Both the position numbers and the translations under genes were made by a program. From Synechococcus sp. RS9916 (GTDB lineage: Bacteria > Cyanobacteriota > Cyanobacteriia > PCC-6307 > Cyanobiaceae), in NCBI RefSeq assembly GCF_000153825.1, contig NZ_DS022299.1, positions 1,142,869-1,206,868 of the forward strand: a stretch of DNA of 64,000 bases. The letters are read 5' to 3'. The notes beneath the pieces are model-generated. The model was not told the origin of the DNA and did no database searches. It saw only the letters and a list, made by a program, of their open reading frames with translations. Positions 8,542-17,531 of the stretch are shown here, piece after piece (positions within the stretch are counted from its first letter, which is position 1; each line of letters starts with the position of its first letter).

Positions 8542-9642
8542 TTACTTCAATCGAAGCTCAGGCCGCACCCATGAACCATCAAAATAAGCAGGTTTCGGGT
8601 TGTAAATCCGCAGCGTGGCATTCCAACCCGGATAAATCTCCAGATAATTCTCTTGATCGCTATTTCCACCCAGGTTGATCACCACATCACCATCCGGATT
8701 AGCCTTAGCGAAGGCGCTGTTGAGATTGAAATTGTCCCCACTTGGGAAACCATCCTTGTCATACACCGTTAGAGACCAAAAGGCATTGTCCCCATTGGGA
8801 ACATCCTGCAGGGTGAGAGTCTGAGGATCCGTGGAAGTTGGTGTATAGAACAAATACACAGCACCTTCCTTCGGCAAACCTCCGATGCCGACGGCCACAC
8901 CCATATTGTTCTGCTCGGGGGTGATCTCACCGGGACGACCAAAGAGCGATTCCGATTTCACACCCTTGTCGTTGCGCTCCTGGTTGTAAGCAGCACGGAG
9001 TGCCAGCATCTGCTCCAAGTTCCATTGATTGGGTTGAACAAACTCACCTGTTTTGGCCTGCTTTACCGACAATTTGGCCTGCAGTGCCTGGGCCTGGGCC
9101 ACGTCATCGGGATCCTGAATGTTCACGCCAGTGCGGAACGCCACCAGGGCAATCCGACTACCCACCTCATCCTGCGTGAGGGTGTAATTGCCAGGCTCCT
9201 TCTCCACATACACATACCCCTGCCCATTCAGCACCATGGCGCTCTGATAGCGACCATCGGTTTCTGGAAGTGTGAACGTGGCCGGCGTGCTCAGGTCAAG
9301 AATCAACCAGGAATACAAGGTGTCGAAGTTGATGCGAATCACCGTTCGGTCTTTGGGGTCCGCTGTTTTGCCATCGTTCCAGATGACACCCATGCCCGAG
9401 CTGCATGTTTCGGCAGCAACTTTGGCAACATATTTCACCAGCGCCGTCTGCGTTTCAGCATCGGCGAAATTTGCCTTGGTAACAGGTACCACCGCATCAC
9501 TCTCGAGAGTAATGGCAGGCTTGGGGCATTCCGCCGCAAGGGCTGAGGGGGCTGAGAGCACAGTGAATGGCAAAAAGCCCATTGCTGCCAAACCACCAGC
9601 CATGCAGGTTTTCGCACCAGCAAAGAACGAAGAACGCAACAT
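8542..9642 (-). CDS. DUF1254/DUF1214 exported protein (short form, copy 1)
   Basis: A 366-residue protein from the ATG at 9642; an in-frame start 11 codons earlier is possible but would precede the signal sequence awkwardly. A signal peptide spans about residues 1-36 (cleavage near SALAAE). The mature part carries the DUF1254-type INFDTLYSWLILDL and TLPETDGRYQSAMVLN, then the DUF1214-type NAFWSLTVYDKDGF and NLGGNSDQENYLEIYPGWNATLRIY. It is clearly paralogous to the 9725-10837 gene and only distantly similar to the long forms downstream. The gap to the upstream gene is 82 bp, so the two probably share a transcript. Function is unknown. Confidence 0.85.
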   Translation of the reverse strand: MLRSSFFAGAKTCMAGGLAAMGFLPFTVLSAPSALAAECPKPAITLESDAVVPVTKANFADAETQTALVKYVAKVAAETCSSGMGVIWNDGKTADPKDRTVIRINFDTLYSWLILDLSTPATFTLPETDGRYQSAMVLNGQGYVYVEKEPGNYTLTQDEVGSRIALVAFRTGVNIQDPDDVAQAQALQAKLSVKQAKTGEFVQPNQWNLEQMLALRAAYNQERNDKGVKSESLFGRPGEITPEQNNMGVAVGIGGLPKEGAVYLFYTPTSTDPQTLTLQDVPNGDNAFWSLTVYDKDGFPSGDNFNLNSAFAKANPDGDVVINLGGNSDQENYLEIYPGWNATLRIYNPKPAYFDGSWVRPELRLK

Positions 9643-9724
9643 CAGTTCAACAGACAGACAAACAACACAGAACAATCAACGCCATTCATGCAAGGGGCCC
9701 GCATTGCGCAGGCCCAGCCCAAGC

Positions 9725-10837
9725 TCACTGTGCAGACTCAAACTGAGGGGGAGTCCAACTGCCATTGAAATAGGCCTCAGTCGGTGAATAAATGCGCACC
9801 GCAGCATTCCACCCGGGGTAGATGTCCATGTAATTGTCTTGGCTTGGATCACCACCCAGGTGAATCACGTATTCACCCTGATCATTCGCTTTCGCAAAAG
9901 CACTGTTGACGTTGTAGCTCTTGCCGACGGCAAAGCCTTCCTTGTCGTAGACCGTCACCGACCAGAATGCCCGAGGGTCTATGGGCACATCTTTCAGCAC
10001 CAACACCTGAGGCTCAGTGGAGTTCACCACCTTGGGGAAGGGATACACAGCTCCCTGCTTGGGCAGCCCACCCCAACCAATGGCAACGCCGAAATTGCGC
10101 ATTTCTTCGCTCAGTTCACCTTTCTTTCCAAAGGCCATTTCTGACGTCACACCTTCAGGCTCCCGGCGTGCGTTGTAGTCAGCACGCAAAGCGAGAATAT
10201 CCTGCATCTCATAGCGATTGGGCGACACGAAGTTGCCCTTTTCGGCTTGCTGCAACACGATCTGATCCTGCGCAGCCCCTGCTGCTTTCACGTCAGCGGG
10301 ATCCTGCACATTCACCTGAGTGCGCACAAAGGCAAAGGCATAGCGACTTCCCACCGACTCCTTGGTGAGGGTGTAACGACCTGGTTTGTCGCTGATCAAG
10401 GGAATCCAGTGGTCTTCATCGATCACTTCGAGGATCTGGTAGCGATCCGTTTCAGGCAGAACCACAGTGGCGGGACTCTCAAGATCGAGAACCGCAAAGG
10501 AGTACAGCGTGTCGAAATTGGGGCGCAGGATCGTGCGCTCTTTGGGATCCATCGCTGCGCGCTGGTGCAGGAAGACTCCGACCCCCTTACTGCACGTTCC
10601 TTTGGCGATCTTGCGCACGTAATCAGCAAGGATCACTTCCGTTTCAGCGCTCGCGTAATTCGCCTTGGTGACCGGCGTCACCGATGTTGCTGTTTGCACC
10701 ACACCAGGCTTCGGGCATGCGGCTCCTGAGGCTTGGGCCATGGCCATCGGCGATGCGGACGCCAAGAGTCCCCCTGCTCCCAGGGCAGACGCCAACAGCA
10801 CAGAGACATGACGCAACGAACGACGAGGCGCAGTCAT
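9725..10837 (-). CDS. DUF1254/DUF1214 exported protein (short form, copy 2)
   Basis: A 370-residue paralogue of the 8542-9642 protein. The ATG at 10837 (MTAPRRSLRH) precedes a signal peptide ending near AMAQAS; another start lies five codons upstream. The RRSLRH stretch is only loosely Tat-like. Shared landmarks are PNFDTLYSFAVLDL, VLPETDRYQ, RAFWSVTVYDKEGF and DNYMDIYPGWNAAVRIY. It is the 5'-most gene of the four-gene DUF1254 array. Immediately after its stop (about 9694-9715) GGGCC/GGCCC could form a small hairpin without a T run. Function is unknown. Confidence 0.85.
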   Translation of the reverse strand: MTAPRRSLRHVSVLLASALGAGGLLASASPMAMAQASGAACPKPGVVQTATSVTPVTKANYASAETEVILADYVRKIAKGTCSKGVGVFLHQRAAMDPKERTILRPNFDTLYSFAVLDLESPATVVLPETDRYQILEVIDEDHWIPLISDKPGRYTLTKESVGSRYAFAFVRTQVNVQDPADVKAAGAAQDQIVLQQAEKGNFVSPNRYEMQDILALRADYNARREPEGVTSEMAFGKKGELSEEMRNFGVAIGWGGLPKQGAVYPFPKVVNSTEPQVLVLKDVPIDPRAFWSVTVYDKEGFAVGKSYNVNSAFAKANDQGEYVIHLGGDPSQDNYMDIYPGWNAAVRIYSPTEAYFNGSWTPPQFESAQ

Positions 10838-10978
10838 TGCCAAAACGAGCATGTATCGACGTCTTAGCCACGTCGATCTGAGCCGTCAGGCGAGACGGCG
10901 TTGGGTAGCCGGACTTCGCACCATCGGGATCAGCCAAGGCCGCAATGCCTTCGATCGCCAGGCCAGCACAATGGCCTC

Positions 10979-12313
10979 ATGATCGACGTGATCGGCACCG
11001 ACGCTGGCGCCCCTGGCACGCTTCCACCAGCGGGTCAGCTGCTGGTGGAACAGGCCCAGCTTGTGGCTGCTCCCAAACGGATGCTCAGTGCGCTGCAGCA
11101 GTGGCCAGGCGTCCCAGCCAAGCTGCGCCTGATCGCCAGCGACGACCCGATTGCCCTCAGCGAGGCACTGCTGGCCCTGGAGCCCGATCAGTCAGCAGTG
11201 GTCTTGGCCAGCGGTGATCCGCTTTGGTTTGGCATCGGCAGGATCCTGATCGAACGGGTCGGTCGCAGCCGCCTGCGCTTCCATCCAGGGCCCAGTTCCC
11301 TGCAGCTGGCCTTCGCACGCCTGGGCCAGCCCTGGCAGAACGCCGAGTGGATCAGCCTCCACGGCCGCGATCCCCTCGCGCTCAACCGCTGCCTGCAACA
11401 ACGCCCCCGATCGCTGGCGGTGCTCACCGACCCCAGCAGGGGAGGGGTGAATGAGGTGCGTCAGATCTTGCGCTCCAGCGGATTGGAAGCCGCCTACGCC
11501 CTATGGCTTTGCGAAGCCCTCGGCCACACGGATGAGCGCGTGCAGCAACTGCAGCCCACTGATCCCACGCCAAGCGATCTCAACGCCCTGCATTTGGTGG
11601 TGCTGCTCGCGCAACCCGCGCCTGATCCCACACCCGACTCTTTGCCCCTGTTTGGCCTCGATGACGGCCTGTTTCTGCAACACGACGACCGGCCCGGCCT
11701 GATGACCAAACGGGAGATGCGCATCCAGCTCCTGGCCGAACTGAACCTGCCGGCCCGTGGCGTGTTGTGGGATCTGGGGGCCGGCACCGGCAGCGTTGGG
11801 CTGGAGGCCCTTCGCCTGAGACCAGAACTGCAACTGCTCGCGGTTGAAAAGCGGGGTGGAGGTGCCCGCTTGATCACAGCCAATGCGCAACGCCTGGGGG
11901 TGCAACCTGCCGCCGTGCTGGAGGGCGATGCGCTCAAGCTGCTTGAGGCCGATGCTCATCCAACCGCTGACCCTTCCATTCCAGCCGCTCTTGCGCGGGC
12001 CGACCGGGTGCTGATCGGGGGTGGCGGCAAGCAGCGCGCTGCCCTGCTCAAGGCAGTGCTGCAACGGCTGAACCCAGGCGGCGTGGTGGTGATCCCCCTG
12101 GCCACCGTCGAGGCCTTGGCCGAGCTGCGCCCCCTGCTGGAGCACTGCGGCTGTGCCGTGAGTGTCAGCCAACACCAGGCCTGGCGCGGACAACCCCTCA
12201 GTGATGGCACCCGCCTGGCCCCGATGAACCCGGTGCTTCTGCTCAAAGGCACCGCCCGCTGCAGTGAGCCGTCAGACTCAGGCCAACCCAACCCTGAACA
12301 GCCATGCCCCTGA
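10979..12313 (+). CDS. cbiET: Bifunctional precorrin-6Y methyltransferase/decarboxylase CbiE-CbiT
   Basis: It methylates C5 and C15 of the corrin macrocycle and decarboxylates the C12 acetate in cobalamin synthesis. The protein has 444 residues from ATG 10979, which begins exactly at the conserved IDVIGTD strand; a TTG-initiated extension is rejected. The CbiE half (about 1-215) includes VLASGDPLWFGIGR and FHPGPSSLQLAFARLG. The CbiT half (about 235-444) has the SAM motif LWDLGAGTGSVGLE and VLIGGGGKQRA. The two activities are fused as in CobL-type enzymes. The other cobalamin gene in the window is cobD/cbiB (47703-48740). The stop overlaps a 44-aa gene by 10 bp. Confidence 0.93.
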   Translation: MIDVIGTDAGAPGTLPPAGQLLVEQAQLVAAPKRMLSALQQWPGVPAKLRLIASDDPIALSEALLALEPDQSAVVLASGDPLWFGIGRILIERVGRSRLRFHPGPSSLQLAFARLGQPWQNAEWISLHGRDPLALNRCLQQRPRSLAVLTDPSRGGVNEVRQILRSSGLEAAYALWLCEALGHTDERVQQLQPTDPTPSDLNALHLVVLLAQPAPDPTPDSLPLFGLDDGLFLQHDDRPGLMTKREMRIQLLAELNLPARGVLWDLGAGTGSVGLEALRLRPELQLLAVEKRGGGARLITANAQRLGVQPAAVLEGDALKLLEADAHPTADPSIPAALARADRVLIGGGGKQRAALLKAVLQRLNPGGVVVIPLATVEALAELRPLLEHCGCAVSVSQHQAWRGQPLSDGTRLAPMNPVLLLKGTARCSEPSDSGQPNPEQPCP

Positions 12314-12438
12314 AGCAGAGTGACCAGCAGGTGTCTCCTTTGCGCCTGAAAATCACCCTGTTGGTCGCTGGCTTCGGGCCCTTGGTGGCAATTGCGCTGT
12401 TTCTGCAGTCGAAGGGCTTCTTCAATTCGCCCGGCTGA
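12304..12438 (+). CDS. Small single-helix membrane protein (44 aa)
   Basis: The ATG at 12304 overlaps the end of cbiET in another frame and opens a 44-residue frame. After a basic/polar N-terminus there is one hydrophobic helix (about residues 16-36: ITLLVAGFGPLVAIALFL) and a short polar tail. The hydrophobic segment and the translational overlap suggest a genuine small membrane protein co-expressed with cbiET. I do not recognise it, and conservation would decide whether it is real. Confidence 0.5.
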   Translation: MPLKQSDQQVSPLRLKITLLVAGFGPLVAIALFLQSKGFFNSPG

Positions 12439-12455
12439 AGTGCTGCTGCCGAGGA

Positions 12456-12932
12456 CTACTCGGCAACCTCGGTCGCTCCCTCCGTCTCCTTAATGTCCAA
12501 GGCCTCGCGGCAGCTTCGGGGAAACTCGTAGTCGGGATCTTCAGCCCGCCAACCCTCACACACCTGGGCCCATTGGGAGCGAGTCATACAAGCCGGCAAT
12601 AACGCCATGCAGACAGGGCCGGTGTGGTCCTCCGGCAAGAAGCGAATCGGCGGATCCGGCTCCGTCTTCTCCACGATCTCTGATCCCTCCAGAACGTCGT
12701 GACAGCCCTTGGGGAACCAACCCAGGGGCGACGGCAAGAGCGCGTGATTTCGGCAGAAACGCGCCCATTGACTTGGAGTCATGCAGTCTCGGGACAGGGC
12801 TCGACAGACAGGAGAGAGGGGCAGTTGAAGCTCAAACTTGGTTTGGCTGGCCTCCGCCAGCACAGCCGGTGCCTGCAGCAGTAGGGCCTGCAGTGGAATC
12901 AGTAGCCAGGCGCCATGTCGAAGCATCAGCAA
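12456..12932 (-). CDS. Secreted protein with two cysteine-rich repeats, unknown function
   Basis: A 158-residue protein with a signal peptide (hydrophobic residues 8-24, cleavage near VLAEAS). The mature part holds two copies of one module: C43, C50, C60, C77 and C108, C115, C125, C141. The copies share C-x6-CMT-x-SQWA-x2-C and then a third gap of 15-16 residues to the last Cys. Eight cysteines in matched positions suggest two disulfide-bonded or metal-binding repeats in the periplasm. The C-terminus is acidic. It converges with the 44-aa gene, 17 bp apart. No known family was recognised. Confidence 0.7.
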   Translation of the reverse strand: MLMLRHGAWLLIPLQALLLQAPAVLAEASQTKFELQLPLSPVCRALSRDCMTPSQWARFCRNHALLPSPLGWFPKGCHDVLEGSEIVEKTEPDPPIRFLPEDHTGPVCMALLPACMTRSQWAQVCEGWRAEDPDYEFPRSCREALDIKETEGATEVAE

Positions 12933-13083
12933 ACAGTCGTTCTGACACCAGCCTGATCAAGGCCCAGCGCTACCGCCGTGGGCCAGATCAAGGGCGGCTG
13001 TGATCAAGCGCAAAGGGTTGAGTCGAGGGCCAGACAGGCCAAATCGCCCTAGCTAGCGTCCGAGATGCGTGTGCTGGCCTGCA

Positions 13084-13803
13084 ATGACGGCGGTGGACTG
13101 GCTCTGGATCCTGCATCCGTTCATGGCGGTGGTGCTGATCTATCCACTGATCGGCATGGTGCTGAGGCTCGGTGTTCAAACCCGGGCCCGGCGTCAGAAA
13201 ACGAATCCCAAGCTGCCTCCCAGCGTGGGACGCAGCCATAGCGATCTCGGCCGCTGGCTGGCCGCCGGCGTGGTGGGGATTGTGCTGGTAGCCCTCACCG
13301 TGAGCATTGCCACCAAAGCGCCCCTAGCCGACTTCAACGGTGGTGCCGCCCGCGGTGCCCAGCTGCTGCTGGTGCTGCTCGGCACAGCCTTGAGCCTGGT
13401 GGCGCTCTGGCGAAGCAAGGCGCCAGGGCTACGCCTGGCCTTTGCCCTGATCACCTGGGTGGGAGTGCTGAGCCTGGGGGCCCAGCCTGAAGTGTGGCGC
13501 CTCTCCGACAACCCCCTCTCATCCGCCTTTTGGCAATCGCATTACTGGGCCGGAGTCGGGGTGACCGGCCTGATGCTGTTTTCGCTGGGGGCCCAACCCG
13601 AGATCGTGCGCGATCTTCGTCTGCGCCGCCTGCACATCACAGCCAGCGTGCTGGCGGCGGTGTTGTTTGCACTCCAGGGCCTCACCGGCACGCGGGATCT
13701 GCTGGAAATCCCCCTCAGTTGGCAAAAACCAGCGATTTACGCCTGCGATTTCCAAGCCCGCACCTGCCCCAAGGCTCCCCCCGCAGCACCAACGCAAAGC
13801 TGA
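13084..13803 (+). CDS. DUF4079 family membrane protein
   Basis: A 239-residue membrane protein from ATG 13084 (MTAVDWLW); an in-frame start five codons upstream is possible. It has about six hydrophobic segments: around residues 10-27, 56-75, 90-108, 118-132, 148-165 and 177-197. The WILHPFMAVVLIYPLIGMVLRLG opening and paired histidines (HPF near 11, SHYW near 150) resemble cytochrome-like DUF4079 proteins of cyanobacteria. Heme binding is inference. It ends 9 bp before the convergent MscS gene. Physiological role is unknown. Confidence 0.72.
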   Translation: MTAVDWLWILHPFMAVVLIYPLIGMVLRLGVQTRARRQKTNPKLPPSVGRSHSDLGRWLAAGVVGIVLVALTVSIATKAPLADFNGGAARGAQLLLVLLGTALSLVALWRSKAPGLRLAFALITWVGVLSLGAQPEVWRLSDNPLSSAFWQSHYWAGVGVTGLMLFSLGAQPEIVRDLRLRRLHITASVLAAVLFALQGLTGTRDLLEIPLSWQKPAIYACDFQARTCPKAPPAAPTQS

Positions 13804-13812
13804 GCACTCCCA

Positions 13813-14871
13813 TCAACCTTTTCCACCGATCAGGGTGCGCGTTGGGAACGGCATCGAGGCGCCATGGGCCTGCACCACATCACCGATCAACAGCAGCAAT
13901 TGGTGCTGCAGGTGCCAAGCCGCGATCCGATCGCCGCTCTGGCTGCAGCACACCAGGCGGCAATCGAGGCTGGAAGCGCCATAGCCCGTGAACAACACCC
14001 AGAGCTCCATCGCAGGGTTCACATCAGGCAGGACTTTTAAGCGCTCAGCAAGTTCACTGCAAATCGGCTCAATTCGGGCACGATCGTCGTAAGTGACTGA
14101 GAAATCGATCCGCAGCCGGCGATTATCGATCTGGCTGATGTTCATCACCGATTGGGCCCCAAAAATGGCATTAGGGATGAACACCGGTTGGCCGTCGAGG
14201 GTGCGCAACTGGGTGTAAAACCAGCCGATTTTCTCCACAGTTCCATGGAGACCCTCCGATGGAATTTCGATCAGATCTCCGACCACAAAAGGTTTGTTGA
14301 TGTAGAGAGAGAAACCGGTCAGCGAGTTCGACACCACGCTCTGGGCACCGAAGGCCACAGCCGCAGCACCCAGGCCTCCAGCAGTGGCCAGCACCGTGAC
14401 GGGCACGCCCATGATGCCCAGCACCGCCAGCACCCACAGCACCAACACGCTGGTGCCCAGCAGCTTGTCGAGAATGTCTGCGAGAAACAGCTTTTCGCGA
14501 CTGGCCAAGCTGCCCGGCAGCTGATCGGTGAACAGCGCTCGGCGGTGGCGGAAGCAGCGCCGCCAGCGCCGGAACGTCCAGGCAGCCCCGCCGGTGAGCA
14601 GAAAGGTGTGCAAACTGCCCGTGCTCAGGATCGACAACCGGGCCTGTGGGGGAACCAACCCCAGCAGCCAGCTGGTCAGCCCAATCGCCAGCACCGTGCT
14701 GCAAATGCTGAGGCTGGAGGTCTGGGCAAGATCCCGCCAGGGCTGACGACGAAGCAGCGTGCGCGCCAGCAGTTGCAACAGCAACCAGACCAGGGCAGCG
14801 GCCAGCAGGGCCACAAGGCCCCGCTCCAGCCGGAAAGGCATCACCGGGAGCAGCAGATCGAGCACAGCCAT
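13813..14871 (-). CDS. Small-conductance mechanosensitive channel (MscS family)
   Basis: A 352-residue inner-membrane channel that releases solutes on osmotic downshock. The ATG at 14871 is preferred over the TTG just before it. Transmembrane helices lie at about 16-36, 50-68, 80-98 and 125-150. The pore-lining region is followed by the MscS signature (VAFGAQSVVSNSLTGFSLYINKPF) and the beta domain (VGDLIEIP...GTVEKIGWFYTQLRT...IPNAIF). The C-terminal cytoplasmic domain is complete. It is a single gene, with 114 bp of featureless sequence before the upstream gene. The family assignment is firm; osmotic function in this host is inferred. Confidence 0.88.
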   Translation of the reverse strand: MAVLDLLLPVMPFRLERGLVALLAAALVWLLLQLLARTLLRRQPWRDLAQTSSLSICSTVLAIGLTSWLLGLVPPQARLSILSTGSLHTFLLTGGAAWTFRRWRRCFRHRRALFTDQLPGSLASREKLFLADILDKLLGTSVLVLWVLAVLGIMGVPVTVLATAGGLGAAAVAFGAQSVVSNSLTGFSLYINKPFVVGDLIEIPSEGLHGTVEKIGWFYTQLRTLDGQPVFIPNAIFGAQSVMNISQIDNRRLRIDFSVTYDDRARIEPICSELAERLKVLPDVNPAMELWVLFTGYGASSLDCRLVCCSQSGDRIAAWHLQHQLLLLIGDVVQAHGASMPFPTRTLIGGKG

Positions 14872-14985
14872 CAACCTTTGCTCTCAGATTGGCGTCAGAG
14901 AGAACGCCTTGCCCATGCGCGTCCCATCGCACTCGTCCCCCAGGGCAGTCATGGCCGTGGAGGGAGTGCACACCGGTGGACGGCG

Positions 14986-15306
14986 TCAGCGAGTGCTCCA
15001 GGACTCCGAGGCACGAGAGGGTCGCTGATACACCCACACCAAACGGCCATCAACCAGTGGGCGCTTCACCCGCTCGTACACCTGCGGGGCCTCCTCCCAG
15101 GCATCCAACGCCGGCCACTGGGAGGGATCGACGCGATACACCTCCCCGTTCACGTCACCAACGCCGGCTGTAAGCATGGGGTAGCCGGCATGGTCGATCA
15201 GTTCGCTGGCTGCCAACACCCCATCACTGAGGCGATGGCAGCCATCGAGCAGGTGATGGGCAGTGCATCCCTGCCGCAGGCTGCCGTAAACGAACAGCAG
15301 CTCCAA
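14986..15306 (-). CDS. Gamma-glutamylcyclotransferase-like (AIG2/GGCT fold) protein
   Basis: A small GGCT-fold protein of about 106 residues. The FVYGSLRQG motif right at the start is the family's substrate-binding signature. GEVYRVDPSQWPALDAWE supplies the conserved acidic region, followed by VWVYQRP. No ATG gives a sensible start; the TTG at 15306 just before ELLFVYG is chosen because the family normally begins there. Upstream the frame only reads through the NifU-like gene. It starts 11 bp after that gene's stop, suggesting co-transcription. Members may form 5-oxoproline from gamma-glutamyl amines; the substrate is unknown here. Confidence 0.75.
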   Translation of the reverse strand: MELLFVYGSLRQGCTAHHLLDGCHRLSDGVLAASELIDHAGYPMLTAGVGDVNGEVYRVDPSQWPALDAWEEAPQVYERVKRPLVDGRLVWVYQRPSRASESWSTR

Positions 15307-15317
15307 ACCCGGTGAGC

Positions 15318-15563
15318 TCAGAGCACCTGCACCACTTCGCTCACTTCGGGGATGGCTTCGCGCATCTTGCGCTCGATGCCCATCTTCAGCGTCATGGTGC
15401 TGCTGGGGCAGCTGCCGCAAGCACCCTGGAGACGCACCTTCACCACGGGGCCATCAATTTCCACCACTTCCACGTTGCCGCCATCGGCCATCAGGAAGGG
15501 ACGCAGCTCATCCAGCACCTTCTCAACGTTTTCGCTGGTGAGGGGCAGCGTTTCAGTGCTCAT
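15318..15563 (-). CDS. NifU C-terminal domain Fe-S scaffold protein
   Basis: An 81-residue NifU-like (NFU) protein that holds and delivers Fe-S clusters, in cyanobacteria notably for photosystem I and other ferredoxin-type proteins. The ATG at 15563 (MSTETLPLT) is chosen. The NFU core is complete: [23 protein letters not shown] and the cluster-binding CGSCPSS (C-x2-C). It is divergently transcribed from mqo, with 86 bp between the starts. The GGCT-like gene follows 11 bp downstream on the same strand. Confidence 0.93.
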   Translation of the reverse strand: MSTETLPLTSENVEKVLDELRPFLMADGGNVEVVEIDGPVVKVRLQGACGSCPSSTMTLKMGIERKMREAIPEVSEVVQVL

Positions 15564-15649
15564 GACGCGGTGGGTCCATTGGAATGGCCCAACCCTAGAA
15601 AGGCGCCGCACCGGTCGACCCATAGCCTTAGCTCAGCTACAGCTCCGCC

Positions 15650-17131
15650 TTGAACCGCTACGACGTCGTGCTGGTGGGTGCGGGGATCATGAGCGCCACC
15701 CTGGCGACCCTGCTGCACGAGCTGGATCCCGATCTGCGTCTGCTGCTGGTGGAACGGCTGGAGGGTGCAGCCCTGGAGAGCAGCGCCGCGGTCAACAACG
15801 CCGGCACAGGCCATGCCGCCAACTGCGAGCTGAATTACACCCCCGCCCAGGCCGACGGCAGCGTCAGCACCGTCAAGGCCCTGGCGATCAATGCCTCGTT
15901 TGAACGCAGCCTGGAACTGTGGGCCTCCCTAACCGAGCAGGGGCGGCTTGATCCGGCCGCCTTTCTGCATCAGGTGCCCCATCTGAGTGCGGTGTGGGGC
16001 GACGACGACATCACTTTTCTGCGCCAGCGCCACCACCAACTCAGTGCGCTGCCGGCATTCGCCGCCATGGAGTGGAGTGAAGATCCAGGCGAACTAGCCG
16101 CCTGGATGCCTTTGGTGATGGCGGGCCGTCAGGCCAAAGACGGGGTGGCGGCCACCCGGATCAACCGGGGCACCGACGTGGACTTCGGCACCCTGACCCG
16201 GGCTTATCTGGCCCCACTTCAGGCCAGCGGTGCTCTGGAGGTGCTCCATGGCACCCAGGTGAGCGATCTCGAACGCCGCCGAGCCGCAGACATGAGCGAA
16301 GGCGACTGGCTGGTGGAGCTGCGCGGCCCCTCAGGGAAGCGGCAGGTGGAGGCACCGTTTGTGTTTCTTGGCGCTGGCGGTGGTGCCCTGCCGCTGCTGC
16401 AACGGTCCGGCATCCCTGAAGCGGCGGATTACGGCGGCTTCCCGGTGAGCGGCCAGTGGTTGGTGTGCAATGACCCGGAGTTGGCCAAGCATCACCACGC
16501 GAAGGTGTACGGGAAAGCCAAGGTGGGGGCGCCACCGATGTCGGTGCCCCATCTCGACACCCGCTGGATCGATGGCAAGCGGTCGCTCCTATTTGGGCCC
16601 TATGCCGGCTTCAGCAGCAAGTTCCTCAAGCAGGGCTCCTTGCTCGATCTGCCTAACTCGGTGCGGGTCGGGAACCTGCTGCCGATGCTGCAGGTGGGCG
16701 TGAACAACTTCGACCTGGTCACCTATTTGGTCAATCAGTTGCGCCAGAGTGCTGGCGATCGCCTCGAAGCCCTCAAGGCGTTTCTGCCCACGGCCCGGGC
16801 CGACGACTGGAGCCTGTCGGTCGCAGGCCAACGGGTGCAGATCATCAAACGCACCAAAGAGGGCGGCAAGCTGCAGATGGGCACGGAAGTGGTGGCCGCT
16901 GCCGACGGCTCCCTCGCCGCTCTGCTGGGGGCTTCTCCTGGTGCCAGCACGGCGGTGTCGATCATGCTCGAGGTGATGGAGCGCTGCTTCCCGCAGCAAC
17001 TGGCGAGCGCCGCCTGGCAATCGCGGTTGCAGCAGTTACTGCCCAGCTATGGGCAAGACCTCAATGCCAACGCCGAGCTGCTCAACAGCAGCCGCAGCCG
17101 CAGTAATGCGCTGTTGGGCCTTACCCCTTGA
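15650..17131 (+). CDS. mqo: Malate:quinone oxidoreductase
   Basis: A peripheral-membrane FAD enzyme that oxidises malate to oxaloacetate and passes electrons to quinone. It has 493 residues starting at TTG 15650; an in-frame stop at 15629 leaves no other plausible initiator, so this start is well constrained. The N-terminal Rossmann motif [18 protein letters not shown] and the Mqo-typical [17 protein letters not shown] are present. Later [17 protein letters not shown]-like and [15 protein letters not shown] segments are family landmarks. The 3' end overlaps the convergent SMR gene by 11 bp. Assignment is firm on motif grounds. Confidence 0.93.
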   Translation: MNRYDVVLVGAGIMSATLATLLHELDPDLRLLLVERLEGAALESSAAVNNAGTGHAANCELNYTPAQADGSVSTVKALAINASFERSLELWASLTEQGRLDPAAFLHQVPHLSAVWGDDDITFLRQRHHQLSALPAFAAMEWSEDPGELAAWMPLVMAGRQAKDGVAATRINRGTDVDFGTLTRAYLAPLQASGALEVLHGTQVSDLERRRAADMSEGDWLVELRGPSGKRQVEAPFVFLGAGGGALPLLQRSGIPEAADYGGFPVSGQWLVCNDPELAKHHHAKVYGKAKVGAPPMSVPHLDTRWIDGKRSLLFGPYAGFSSKFLKQGSLLDLPNSVRVGNLLPMLQVGVNNFDLVTYLVNQLRQSAGDRLEALKAFLPTARADDWSLSVAGQRVQIIKRTKEGGKLQMGTEVVAAADGSLAALLGASPGASTAVSIMLEVMERCFPQQLASAAWQSRLQQLLPSYGQDLNANAELLNSSRSRSNALLGLTP

Positions 17132-17459
17132 TCTGACCGCCCAGATTGACGGTGATCACGCCTGCTGTGATCAAACCGATGCCCACCAGCTGCGCTGGGG
17201 TGGGCACCTGGCGATAGGCAAGCACCCCCACCACCACGATCGCCACGATGCCGATGCCGCTCCAGAGGGCATAAGTGATTCCCAGGGGGATGGTGTCCAC
17301 CACCTTCGACAACAGCAGAAATGCGACCGCATAGGCACCCAGCACCAGCACGGTGGGCCAGGGGCGGCTGAAGCCCTGGGTGAGCTTGAGGCAAGAGGTG
17401 CCCACGATTTCGGCGCTCACCGCCAGCAGCAAGAGCAACCAAGGATTGGCAGAAGGCAC
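17121..17459 (-). CDS. Small multidrug resistance (SMR/EmrE-type) transporter
   Basis: A 112-residue, four-helix, proton-coupled exporter of the SMR family. Helices are at about 6-26, 35-52, 60-80 and 88-107. The essential membrane glutamate lies in [13 protein letters not shown] (about residue 17). The conserved [10 protein letters not shown] segment supplies the Trp of the substrate pocket. It is divergent from lepA (72 bp between starts) and convergent with mqo. Typical substrates are cationic toxins or guanidinium; the specific one cannot be assigned. Confidence 0.9.
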   Translation of the reverse strand: MPSANPWLLLLLAVSAEIVGTSCLKLTQGFSRPWPTVLVLGAYAVAFLLLSKVVDTIPLGITYALWSGIGIVAIVVVGVLAYRQVPTPAQLVGIGLITAGVITVNLGGQIKG

Positions 17460-17531
17460 AGGGGGCTGGTGGCTGCTCCCTAGGATCGCTTGACTGAGTC
17501 GAAACGCCCGAGCCGGGACCCCGCCAATCGC

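Noticed and set aside
14152-15315. Long Gln/His-rich open frame on the plus strand antisense to the MscS and GGCT-like genes
   Set aside because: Low-complexity composition and full overlap with well-supported genes; an artefact of high GC.
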